A stretch of 64,000 nucleotides of DNA from Alteromonas lipotrueae (GTDB taxonomy: Bacteria; Pseudomonadota; Gammaproteobacteria; Enterobacterales; Alteromonadaceae), in assembly GCF_019249215.1 (NCBI RefSeq), contig NZ_JAESDI010000013.1:62001-126000 (forward strand), in the 5' to 3' direction. The first letter of the stretch is position 1; the number at the start of each line of letters is the position of its first letter. This document shows, one piece after another, positions 37,148-45,765 of this stretch. A model generated the notes under the pieces. The model searched no databases, was not told the origin of the DNA, and saw only the letters and a program-made list of their open reading frames with translations. The position numbers were made by a program, and so were the translations under genes.

Positions 37148-38902
37148 ATGTACAACAAGTTTCGCGTTTTTTCTGCTAGTCATATTGGCCATCGCGACGA
37201 GAATCAAGATGCTCATGCGGTATTAACAAAACCGCAATACGGCGAGTTTCTATGTGTGGTTGCAGACGGCATGGGCGGCCATAAAGGGGGGGCGTTTGCA
37301 GCAAAAAAAGTGGTCGACATCTGCACACTAAAGTGGAATGAAAATGAAAGTATTGAAGAGCCCGAAAATTTTCTTACCGAATTGGCATTTTTCACACATA
37401 GTGCAATTGTAGATTCACAAATTCCAGAATTCGCACAAGCTCAATCTCTCGTCTGCATGCTCTATGTCAACCTAGCACAAAGTATCTTCATGTCGATGCA
37501 TGTGGGCGACTGTCGAACGTTTCAGTTTAAAAACGAAAGCTTCGTTAAACGAACCGTAGATCAATCTCTCGCTCAACTTCATGCATTAAAAGGCGATATT
37601 TCAGATGATGAAATTGCATCGCATCCAGACCAAAACAAAATTTATTCTAGTTTAGGCGGTAGTGAGCCCCCTTCCCCCCTTATTGAAAGTTACGAGAAAA
37701 GCGGTAACGTGTTTTTGGTTTGCTCTGATGGTTTTTGGGAGTTATTCACTCGACAAGCATTAGGCGAAGCACTTGAAAATATTGAGAGCGACAAGGATTT
37801 AGAAACCCTAATACAGCAGCAATTAGCCAATAAAAGTCAACATGACAATACCACCGCTATTTTAGTAAAACTGTGCTCTGAAGAAACTACAGGTTCAGGG
37901 CAAACGCCCCAGGCACAATATGGCATTAAATCGCCGGTAACAGAATTACATAAAGCTGGATCCACTGAGAGTGAATCAAATCGCATTGAAGTTTCAATAG
38001 AAGAGAATATTGATTCAACACAAATTCACAGTGACTTAGAAAGCAGCACGCTAAAAAGCACGGCAGAGCAATCTTCACATAGTCAGTACAAATTACTGTT
38101 AGGGCTGGGGGTTCTCATCATCCTAATTGCATTAGGATATTACTTTCTGAGTCGACCTAACAGCATCGACAGTGCGTCACTACCACATCAAAAGACGAGT
38201 AAAGCTAACAGTTCCGACGCTAACCCGTCCACAGAATCTAAACAACCTATTCCAACACCCCGCCCAGACTCAAATAGTCCGACTAAGCAACAGGATAACT
38301 TACCGTTGGAGTCCGCTGGAAAATCCTCAAAAGAAGTCGTAGGAACCGACACATCTTCTGCTGACTCAGGAAATATCCAAACCCGAAGAAGCACTCCAGA
38401 TATTCCTGTATCAAGTATTGATGATGCTATCAAGAAAACGGAGGAAACCCTTCGAGAAGAAGGCGGCTTAGGTGAAGACGATGAACTAAAAGTAGCCACC
38501 CGCGGGCGTGAAATAGGTGATAGCCAAGTTATTAAACTCCAACAGTTCTATAAAGGTTTACCTGTTTATGGCGCCGAAACAATTACCCTTGTTCGTGAAA
38601 ACAAGATAGCTAGCATAGATAGCAAAACGCTTAACGATATTAATATAGACACCTCTCCGGCACTGTCAGCTGACGAAGCATTTACGTTAGCGCAAGACGA
38701 GGTTAAATCGTCATTAAGAATGCTTCAGCAAGCGCAGCTCATCATTTTCAAAAAAGGAGACAACTACTTACTTGTATGGCGCGCTGAAGTTGAAAAAGCA
38801 ACCGGTGAACAGGTAATGCTATTCCTAGACAGCACTAATGCCTTAATTGTTGAAGAAATTAGCCTACATATTTCTGAAGGCCTTGTAGATGAAACAAAGT
38901 GA
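37148..38902 (+). CDS. PP2C phosphatase fused through TM to thermolysin-propeptide (FTP) domain
   Basis: A 584-residue single-pass membrane protein. The cytoplasmic PP2C domain (1-243) has HRDENQDAHA (15-24), VADGMGGHKGG, HVGDCRTF, CSDGFWE and HDNTTAIL (232-239), all metal sites intact. An acidic linker precedes one membrane helix (about 315-334). The outside part has a Ser/Pro-rich stalk and then, at about 458-492, a fungalysin/thermolysin-propeptide (FTP) motif: QVIKLQQFYKGLPVYGAETI, followed by a PepSY-like region to about 572. FTP domains normally belong to M4 peptidase precursors and inhibit or fold them; the next gene, overlapping by 14 bases, is an M4 peptidase. A regulator that reads peptidase state and changes phosphorylation is my inference. 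Ribosome binding site AAGGAAGAG. Confidence 0.85.
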   Translation: MYNKFRVFSASHIGHRDENQDAHAVLTKPQYGEFLCVVADGMGGHKGGAFAAKKVVDICTLKWNENESIEEPENFLTELAFFTHSAIVDSQIPEFAQAQSLVCMLYVNLAQSIFMSMHVGDCRTFQFKNESFVKRTVDQSLAQLHALKGDISDDEIASHPDQNKIYSSLGGSEPPSPLIESYEKSGNVFLVCSDGFWELFTRQALGEALENIESDKDLETLIQQQLANKSQHDNTTAILVKLCSEETTGSGQTPQAQYGIKSPVTELHKAGSTESESNRIEVSIEENIDSTQIHSDLESSTLKSTAEQSSHSQYKLLLGLGVLIILIALGYYFLSRPNSIDSASLPHQKTSKANSSDANPSTESKQPIPTPRPDSNSPTKQQDNLPLESAGKSSKEVVGTDTSSADSGNIQTRRSTPDIPVSSIDDAIKKTEETLREEGGLGEDDELKVATRGREIGDSQVIKLQQFYKGLPVYGAETITLVRENKIASIDSKTLNDINIDTSPALSADEAFTLAQDEVKSSLRMLQQAQLIIFKKGDNYLLVWRAEVEKATGEQVMLFLDSTNALIVEEISLHISEGLVDETK

Positions 38903-41225
38903 ACGTCAACCAAGGTACATAGGAACCAAAACTATTAGTATATGTTTGGCATTTATCTACTTATATCAGATAGAACCTGCGGTAGGCGCGGAGAAAATTG
39001 GCATTAACCGCGCGCCTCAATCACTGGAAGAGCAATCACCGCTTAGTACGCAAGCAGAAAGACAAGAGTGGGTAAAAACTGTCTTATCACAGCGATTTAA
39101 TTTAAGTAAAGAGAGCGCACTTCACACCACTTCAGAGCAGCAACTACATTCCTTTAAAATAGTTGCAGTAAACCAAACATATCAAAATGTTCCGGTAGTT
39201 AATTCAGCATCTCGTTTGGTTTTAAATGCGCGACATCAACCTATATATATATTAGGCACACATAGGAATATTAAATCCGCAGAACCAGCGACCCCCACAC
39301 TCAATATTGAACAAGCGTTATCAACACTAAGCATTGCAAATGGGGCTGATGTAGCATCGAGGCTAGTATATTGGCCTTCGCCGCAGGGCCAGCATATTTT
39401 GGCTTATGAATTTGAAGGAGAGTTTACCACCACGTTTGGTTACGCTCTTTCTCAACGTGTATTTGTCGACGCTACCACAGGTAGAGAATTGGACCGGGAG
39501 CCTTTATTTCACACTGCCATGCACCGCCAAATCAACAACTTTTCCGCAGCTTGTGAAGAATTCAAAGTTAAATTTCCGCTTATCCCACCGCTAACCGATA
39601 GAGTTGAAGCGCGAGCAATGAAAACCCATGCGCGAACAGAAGGCAGCGCGCCTAGTAATGATGATTCTGTAGAAACCGCATTTACATTACTAGGTAATGC
39701 CTATGAATTTATGGATACCGTGCTCGGTATGGATAGTATTGATGGGAATGGCTTGCGCTTAAATATGTTTATCAACGTTCACTTTTTAAAGGGCATGCCT
39801 ACTATTCAGTGTTATGGCGATGTATTCAATGCCATGTGGATGTCGAGAAAACAGTCACTATATGTGCCGAAAGAGGGGCTTAAATACATTGAAATTACCA
39901 TGCATGAATTGGCACACGGCATTGTTTCAAATGGCAGTAATCTGGAATACTCTTTTCAATCAGGCGCGCTGAATGAATCTATAGCCGACTCAATCGGTAT
40001 CGCCTTTCGCATTTGGTTAGAGCATGCTAACAAGCAGACAAATTCAACTAAGATTCCCAGGGAGTATTGGTTATTACGAATGCCTTCGGGGCCAGAAAGG
40101 GACTTAGCCGATCCTAGTTCGCTGAGTTTTGGAGAGGGTGCCTACCCAGACCATATGAATGACTTTCTGAATTGGCCGATAAAGAAAGACCAAGGCGGTG
40201 TTCATATAAACTCCTCCATAATGAATATGGCATTCTTTTTAATGGCTAACGGGGGCCAGCACCCACGCCATTCCAGTACGAGTACCGTAACCGGCATAGG
40301 ATTATACCCAGCAGTACACATTGTTGCGCAAGCGGCTTCAAAATTACTTGTTCAAAATGCTAACTTTGAAGATGCTCGCTTTGCGTATGCTTTAGCCGCC
40401 GAAGCTTTGCACGGTAAAGGCTCAAAAGAGTGGGTAGCGGTACATCAAGCGATGGATGCAGTTGGTGTGACGGGAGCATGGAGCCCGCCTCAAGAAGTTC
40501 CAGAGCCACAGCCAGTACCCACTCCCGAATCCGAGTCTTCGCCAGAGCCAGAGCAAGAGTCACAACCTGTTCCTCAGCCAACAACGCCCCCACCAAAAGC
40601 AGAGGAACCTTTGGAAACAAATGACAGAGTCCATACGTCTAATAACGAAGCCGATAACAACCAGCTCGTTATAATTTTGATTCTAGGGAGCGTAGGTCTT
40701 TGTATTGCTTTGCTAGCGCTTTTTAAATTAAAGCCGGCGTATAGCAGAAGCGAAAGCCCCAAAGGTTATTCAGCTGAAAATACGCAAATAAATACGTCAA
40801 TGGGTACCTCAGGAGCATCCCCAAATGCGACGCCGGACTATCTTGTTCCCAGGCCATCTAAACAGCAAAAGGGAAATACCAACAATAGTGGAAGTGCTCC
40901 GCATCAGCAGGCTTCGCCTTATTACTTACAATCCCTTGAGGGTAACCAAAAACTCAATATTTGTTCTTATACTGCATCGAAAGGTGAAGGGTTTGTTATT
41001 GGTAGGTCACTAGAACTTGTGCACTTGCAACTTCGAGATGAGCGAATTTCCAGACGTCACCTAAGAATTAAGTCTCATAGCGACTACTTTACGGTTGAAG
41101 ATTTAAACTCAACCCACGGTACCATGATGGACGGAGAACGACTTAAAGCCTTTTTACCAGCACCTATTAAGCACGGACAGCTCCTTCGTATTGCTGACTT
41201 TAGCTACATATTTAAAGTCAGTTAA
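38889..41225 (+). CDS. M4 (thermolysin-like) metallopeptidase fused through TM to FHA domain
   Basis: A 778-residue protein. A signal segment (about 13-33) is followed by its own FTP propeptide (about 85-127) and an M4 catalytic domain (about 200-530). Zinc ligands are His339 and His343 of HELAH with catalytic Glu340, and Glu363 of GALNESIADSIG; the proton-donor His439 lies in GGVHINSSIMN. These match thermolysin HELTH, GAINEAISD and GGVHTNSGI. A Pro/Glu-rich stalk (530-580) leads to a membrane helix (about 592-613) and a cytoplasmic FHA domain (about 700-772: FVIGRS, ISRRHLRI, LNSTHGT). A membrane-tethered periplasmic peptidase with a phosphothreonine reader inside the cell is most unusual. 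It overlaps the PP2C-FTP gene by 14 bases. Confidence 0.87.
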   Translation: MKQSERQPRYIGTKTISICLAFIYLYQIEPAVGAEKIGINRAPQSLEEQSPLSTQAERQEWVKTVLSQRFNLSKESALHTTSEQQLHSFKIVAVNQTYQNVPVVNSASRLVLNARHQPIYILGTHRNIKSAEPATPTLNIEQALSTLSIANGADVASRLVYWPSPQGQHILAYEFEGEFTTTFGYALSQRVFVDATTGRELDREPLFHTAMHRQINNFSAACEEFKVKFPLIPPLTDRVEARAMKTHARTEGSAPSNDDSVETAFTLLGNAYEFMDTVLGMDSIDGNGLRLNMFINVHFLKGMPTIQCYGDVFNAMWMSRKQSLYVPKEGLKYIEITMHELAHGIVSNGSNLEYSFQSGALNESIADSIGIAFRIWLEHANKQTNSTKIPREYWLLRMPSGPERDLADPSSLSFGEGAYPDHMNDFLNWPIKKDQGGVHINSSIMNMAFFLMANGGQHPRHSSTSTVTGIGLYPAVHIVAQAASKLLVQNANFEDARFAYALAAEALHGKGSKEWVAVHQAMDAVGVTGAWSPPQEVPEPQPVPTPESESSPEPEQESQPVPQPTTPPPKAEEPLETNDRVHTSNNEADNNQLVIILILGSVGLCIALLALFKLKPAYSRSESPKGYSAENTQINTSMGTSGASPNATPDYLVPRPSKQQKGNTNNSGSAPHQQASPYYLQSLEGNQKLNICSYTASKGEGFVIGRSLELVHLQLRDERISRRHLRIKSHSDYFTVEDLNSTHGTMMDGERLKAFLPAPIKHGQLLRIADFSYIFKVS

Positions 41226-41268
41226 TCGTATTACTGAGAGCGCCACTATATTTTAAAAAGAGAATAAA

Positions 41269-43713
41269 ATGGCAGGATCACAAGCAGTCAGCGTTAAAAT
41301 AGTGTCTTTTAGAGGCATAGAATCAGAATTTATCTTATCTCAAAATGGGGACTACGATATAGGTCGTTCCGACACTTGCTTCGCCAGCGTTAATGCCGAA
41401 CTACTCTCCCGTCAGCATTTAGTTATTCGCTACCTCGATGGGCGCGTTTGTGTTACCGATAATAATAGTTCCAACGGCAGCATCATCGGCGACTTAACAC
41501 TAGTAGGCGGTCAACCTTATGAAGTTCAGCTTCCTAGTACGATTTTATTAGCGAATGGCAGCATCCATGTCGAGCTATGCTCTTCAACTTTAGCCTCTTC
41601 AACCTCACACGCTAATTCTTCAGCACCACAGGTTTCACCAACAACGTCCCAGCCTCACCTTGGGCCCATCACTCATAGTGGCTCTGAAAATAACGAACTT
41701 CATCAATTACTATTAACCCGTGGGCAAGTACTCATTGGTCGCTCTTTCGACTGCAATTACGTTATCGACTCCCTTCAGGCATCACGAAAGCACGCTTTAC
41801 TCACGTTCAGTGATGGCCAGATAACATTAAAAGACCTTGATACCACCAACGGTACGTTCGTAAATGGTGAAAAAATTAGTGGCTCAGTGAGTATCTCCAC
41901 TACTGATGAAATTACCATTGGAACCACTACCTTTGCTATTGAAAGCGGTAGAGTTGAACTTGAATACGCTATCGTGGCAGATAACATAGAAAAAGTGTAT
42001 GCCCGTGGCTTCGTTGGCCTAAATACCATGAGCTTAAAAATTCCGAGTAAGCAATTTATTGCCTTGATGGGCCCCTCTGGCTGTGGAAAATCAACCTTAT
42101 TGAAGGGCTTAAACGGTGCCAACCCTGTAACCTCTGGGGCTATTACTGTACAGGGGTTAAAGCTAAATAATAGTAATTACAACACGCTCAAAAAATATAT
42201 TGGCTATGTGCCGCAAGACGATATTGTTCACGGGGAATTAAGCGTCCAAAGAACCCTGTTTTACGCCGCCAAATTGCGCATTTCCGACGATGTAACAAAA
42301 CGGGAAATCAAAGATAAAATAAGCATGGTATTGGCAAGTCTAAACTTAGATAGCGATGCCATAAGAAAAAGTAAGGTCAGTGATTTATCGGGGGGGCAGA
42401 GAAAACGGGTATCTATTGCGGTAGAACTGCTCAATGACCCTAAAATATTATTTTTGGATGAGCCCACCTCTCCTTTAGATCCAGAGACGATTGAAGATTT
42501 CCTATCCTGTATTAGACGGTTAGTGAGCAAGGGGCAAACCGTTATCATGGTCACCCATAAACCCTCCGATTTAGACTATGTTGATCAAGTTATCTTTCTA
42601 TCAAAAGGAGGTTATCAAACGTATTATGGTGATAAGAAGCAGCTTCTAAACCACTTCGAAAAAGACAATATTATTGAAGTGTATTCCATGATGAAAAACC
42701 CAGAAGAAGGCCAACAGTGGTATCAACATTGGGTTCGCCAAAATCCTGCGTCTGCCCTCGAAGTAAAGCAAGAAGTACTCGCGAAGAAATCAAACACTGC
42801 TCTCATGGGCCAGTTTTTTTGGCTCTCAGTTCGTTATTTCAATATTAAGCTCAATGACCACGCAAATTTGCTTTTGTTACTCGCGCAACCACTCATTATT
42901 GGTGGGCTACTCGTTTTTATATTTAGTAAACTTCAAGTGAGCGTGATGTTTATGATGGCAGTATCTGCGGTTTGGTTTGGGGTAAGTAATGCAGCTAAAG
43001 AAATAGTCTCTGAGCTCCCCATCTACGAACGGGAGCGCATGTATAACCTAAATATCTTCAATTATATTGCGTCTAAGCTAACGGTACTGTCATTTATCGC
43101 TTGTATTCAAGTGACTATATTTATCGCTATAACTCATCTTGCGTATCGCAACGTGAATTGGGATGCTAGTGAAGTACAACTTTGGAGTGTTAGCGCAACA
43201 GCGCTGTTTATGCTGTTATTGTCGGTTTCAGCCACCTTATTTGGCCTCTTTCTATCCGCAGTATTTACCACCACTGAAAAGGTCATGACTTTTGTACCTA
43301 TTGCCCTTATGCCGCAAATCATGCTGGCGGGAATTATTGCGCCGCTAGACAATAATATAAAAGTTCTGCTCAGTTACCTTACGTTAGGTAGATGGGGAAC
43401 TGAAGGGTTTGCGCATATTCAGGATGGTGCAGCCAGAGAGCTGGAAAAGTGGACGAATGAAAAAGCGGACATACCCGCTTCCGTTATGGTGCGGGTATTC
43501 AATCCACCCGCAGCCACAAACAAAGGTGATGCAACAGAATTTGCCACCCAAGGCGCAATGCAGCAACTTAATTTATACAATGACAATACTGAAATGGTGA
43601 GCTTGTTTCCAGAGAGTTTTACTGGTGTGCTTATCGCTATTACGCTAATAAACGTGCTCGCGTTTGGCGGGTTGTTACTCGCACTTCGTAGTAAAGACAA
43701 ACGATTTATTTGA
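41269..43713 (+). CDS. FHA-FHA-ABC exporter (ABCG/Rv1747-like half transporter)
   Basis: An 814-residue fusion. Two FHA domains (about 25-95 with IGRSDT, LLSRQHLV, SSNGS; about 150-222 with IGRSFDC, ASRKHALL, TTNGTFVNG) are joined by a Ser/Thr-rich linker. The ABC ATPase (about 235-460) has Walker A GPSGCGKST (268-276), signature LSGGQ (373-377), Walker B ILFLDEP and the H-loop MVTHKPSDL. The C-terminal part (about 520-810) has six predicted helices of the ABC-2 type. Rv1747 of Mycobacterium has the same layout and is controlled by a Ser/Thr kinase through its FHA domains, which supports phospho-control here. The substrate is unknown. It starts 43 bases after the peptidase gene and ends the operon. 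Confidence 0.9.
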   Translation: MAGSQAVSVKIVSFRGIESEFILSQNGDYDIGRSDTCFASVNAELLSRQHLVIRYLDGRVCVTDNNSSNGSIIGDLTLVGGQPYEVQLPSTILLANGSIHVELCSSTLASSTSHANSSAPQVSPTTSQPHLGPITHSGSENNELHQLLLTRGQVLIGRSFDCNYVIDSLQASRKHALLTFSDGQITLKDLDTTNGTFVNGEKISGSVSISTTDEITIGTTTFAIESGRVELEYAIVADNIEKVYARGFVGLNTMSLKIPSKQFIALMGPSGCGKSTLLKGLNGANPVTSGAITVQGLKLNNSNYNTLKKYIGYVPQDDIVHGELSVQRTLFYAAKLRISDDVTKREIKDKISMVLASLNLDSDAIRKSKVSDLSGGQRKRVSIAVELLNDPKILFLDEPTSPLDPETIEDFLSCIRRLVSKGQTVIMVTHKPSDLDYVDQVIFLSKGGYQTYYGDKKQLLNHFEKDNIIEVYSMMKNPEEGQQWYQHWVRQNPASALEVKQEVLAKKSNTALMGQFFWLSVRYFNIKLNDHANLLLLLAQPLIIGGLLVFIFSKLQVSVMFMMAVSAVWFGVSNAAKEIVSELPIYERERMYNLNIFNYIASKLTVLSFIACIQVTIFIAITHLAYRNVNWDASEVQLWSVSATALFMLLLSVSATLFGLFLSAVFTTTEKVMTFVPIALMPQIMLAGIIAPLDNNIKVLLSYLTLGRWGTEGFAHIQDGAARELEKWTNEKADIPASVMVRVFNPPAATNKGDATEFATQGAMQQLNLYNDNTEMVSLFPESFTGVLIAITLINVLAFGGLLLALRSKDKRFI

Positions 43714-43733
43714 ACCGTTTGTGTACCGCTAAC

Positions 43734-43761
43734 TAGCAGCAGGTAATGTTACCTGCTGCTA
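43734..43761. terminator. Perfect 13-base palindrome between convergent genes
   Basis: TAGCAGCAGGTAA, two-base loop TG, TTACCTGCTGCTA between the ABC gene (stop 43713) and the helicase gene (stop 43770). It is ideally placed as a two-way terminator, but neither strand has a T-run after it. Confidence 0.5.
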
Positions 43762-43769
43762 CAAAGTCA

Positions 43770-45137
43770 CTATGCTTTACTGGTTGGTGCTCTGCGCGAG
43801 CTAGGTTTACCAGCGTTAGAGCGACCTGAGCCTCCCGGTTTGCCAGAACCACCCGGTCTACCCTGACCACGAGGTCCGTTTCGGCTACCAGAGCGACGCG
43901 CGGGTCTGTCGCCTTGGCTATTGCCGTTACCACCTTGAGATTGACGTGGGCGCTTAGGCTTGTTTGGTTTCTTAGGCGCTGACAATGTGGTTTCAGGTAC
44001 TTTAGCTTGAGGCTCAAAGCCTTCAATAACTTGACGAGGAAGCAGTTGTTGAATAAGGGTTTCAATATCTTTAAGTTGGTCTAGTTCATCAACACTAACA
44101 AAAGACCAAGCTTGACCGCTCGCTCCTGCTCTGCCCGTTCTACCAATACGGTGAACGTAGTCAGCGGGCGTGTTTGGCAAGTCGATATTAATAACGATAG
44201 GAAGCTCGTTAATATCGATACCACGGGCTGCGATATCAGTCGCTACTAGTACATCAATTTCGCCACTTTTAAACTCAGACAGCGCCTTAGTACGCGCACC
44301 TTGGCTTTTATTACCGTGTATTGCTGCACTAGGAATACGCGCTCTGCTCAGTTTGTCTGCAATACGGTTAGCGCCATGTTTAGTTCTGCTAAACACTAGC
44401 ACCTGCTTCCAACCATTTTGCTTAATTAGGCTAATTAAGGCCGCTGTTTTTTTAGACTTGTCGATAGGCACTAAATGCTGCTGAACCGTTTCAACGGTAG
44501 TATTAGCAGGTGCCGTAGACACTTTCTCAGGATTGTTAGTAATCGTTTGCGCTAACGTGGTTATTTCAGACGAGAAAGTCGCAGAGAACAATAAGGTTTG
44601 ACGCTTAGCTGGCAACAATTTAAGAATACGCTTTATGTCATGGATGAAGCCCATGTCTAGCATTCTATCGGCTTCATCTAACACCAAGGTTTCGAGTTGG
44701 CTGAACTTAACTGCGTTTTGTTGGTATAGATCAAGCAAGCGACCTGGGGTGGCGATAAGCACATCAACACCTGATCGTAAGGCTTTCATTTGCGGGTTAA
44801 TACCCACACCACCGAAAACCACTGCAGTTTTAAGTGGCAAAAATTCGCTAAACGATTTTACGTTTTCTTCCACCTGCGCCGCAAGTTCACGGGTTGGCGT
44901 TAAAATAAGTGCGCGAACACAATTTGATGCCGCGGGTCTGCCATCTAATAAACGGTGGAGCAAAGGCAAAGAAAAGCCCGCGGTTTTACCTGTACCTGTT
45001 TGCGCTGCTGCCAGTATGTCTTTGCCTTCAAGAATAATGGGAATAGCTTGCTGCTGAATTGGCGAAGGCGTTGTATAGCCCTGTTTTTCAATAGCTTGTA
45101 GTAGCGGGGCAGCTAGGCCCAACTGAGAAAAAGACAT
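43770..45137 (-). CDS. rhlE: DEAD-box RNA helicase, RhlE type
   Basis: A 455-residue ATP-dependent RNA helicase. All motifs are present: Q motif region [10 protein letters not shown], Walker [21 protein letters not shown] in [12 protein letters not shown] in LLFSATF, and HRIGRTGR in the second domain. A basic tail (about 390-455) rich in Pro, Arg, Gly and Ser probably binds RNA. The N-terminus [16 protein letters not shown] is characteristic of RhlE, which acts on ribosome assembly and RNA decay. It is transcribed alone. The 5' leader may be long, since the next 630 bases hold no gene. Confidence 0.9.
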   Translation of the reverse strand: MSFSQLGLAAPLLQAIEKQGYTTPSPIQQQAIPIILEGKDILAAAQTGTGKTAGFSLPLLHRLLDGRPAASNCVRALILTPTRELAAQVEENVKSFSEFLPLKTAVVFGGVGINPQMKALRSGVDVLIATPGRLLDLYQQNAVKFSQLETLVLDEADRMLDMGFIHDIKRILKLLPAKRQTLLFSATFSSEITTLAQTITNNPEKVSTAPANTTVETVQQHLVPIDKSKKTAALISLIKQNGWKQVLVFSRTKHGANRIADKLSRARIPSAAIHGNKSQGARTKALSEFKSGEIDVLVATDIAARGIDINELPIVINIDLPNTPADYVHRIGRTGRAGASGQAWSFVSVDELDQLKDIETLIQQLLPRQVIEGFEPQAKVPETTLSAPKKPNKPKRPRQSQGGNGNSQGDRPARRSGSRNGPRGQGRPGGSGKPGGSGRSNAGKPSSRRAPTSKA

Positions 45138-45765
45138 GGATAACTCCTGGAAATAAAAATTAGGTTACGCAACGTAACCGGTCTGCGCTGAAGGGTTATC
45201 AGTCTGAAGCAGGTGTAAAACGGTAAAGTTCGTAATGTGAAACGCGAGAGGGACTTGCAATAGTAATCATAAAAGCAGAAACAATTATCAAATTAAAATA
45301 GTACCTACAAAATGCGGGCGCATACTACCACTGTTTGACCTTACTCGCTAGGTTAATTTTTAACCTCGACCGTTAAGTTAATATGCAACGAAGGTAGAAA
45401 AAGCGTATCGGTGATTTTATCTTTCATATTGCAGCACTCATTGCTCTACGCTACCGATAAATCTGCTAGAAACCTTATATGGAAAACTACTCTTGTGTCT
45501 AATTGAAATAATTTGAGAAAACGACATAATTGTGCGCAAAACAACCTATTATTAACTATCGCATTAGTGCCAACACTGCGGTTAACAATCGTTTCGCCAG
45601 CGAAACCAATTAACCAGTATTATACTAATCGTTATATGCCTTCACATTGTCGTTTACTAATAAAGAATAACTCGGGCGTGTTGACCTCTGCACATTGTTG
45701 CAGAGTTCAACACGCCCTAGGCATCAAACGACATTAGGCATTTTTAATTAACTTGGGTTTCTTAA
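45138..45765. other. Divergent gap with a large hairpin
   Basis: A 630-base gap between rhlE and the GGDEF-EAL gene. Apart from the 19-base inverted repeat at 45674-45717 I see no gene or known RNA family. A 74-codon frame overlapping the repeat is not convincing. Confidence 0.45.
45674..45717. repeat. Long inverted repeat, possible MITE or REP-like element
   Basis: Arms of 19 bases (GGGCGTGTTGACCTCTGCA and TGCAGAGTTCAACACGCCC) match at 18 positions around a six-base loop. It is flanked by CTC and TAG and lies 48 bases before the TTG start of the GGDEF-EAL gene, so it may fold in the leader of that mRNA. The GGGCGTGTTGA ends look like the tips of a small mobile element, but no transposase is near. 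Confidence 0.55.

Noticed and set aside
27178..43713. Type VI secretion cluster
   Set aside because: PpkA, PppA and Fha-like proteins fit, but no Hcp, VgrG, TssB/C, TssJ/L/M, ClpV or baseplate gene is present; the MotA-like protein is not TssL or TssM.
45513..45737. 74-codon plus-strand frame before the GGDEF-EAL gene
   Set aside because: Runs through the large inverted repeat, has no ribosome binding site and no family likeness.
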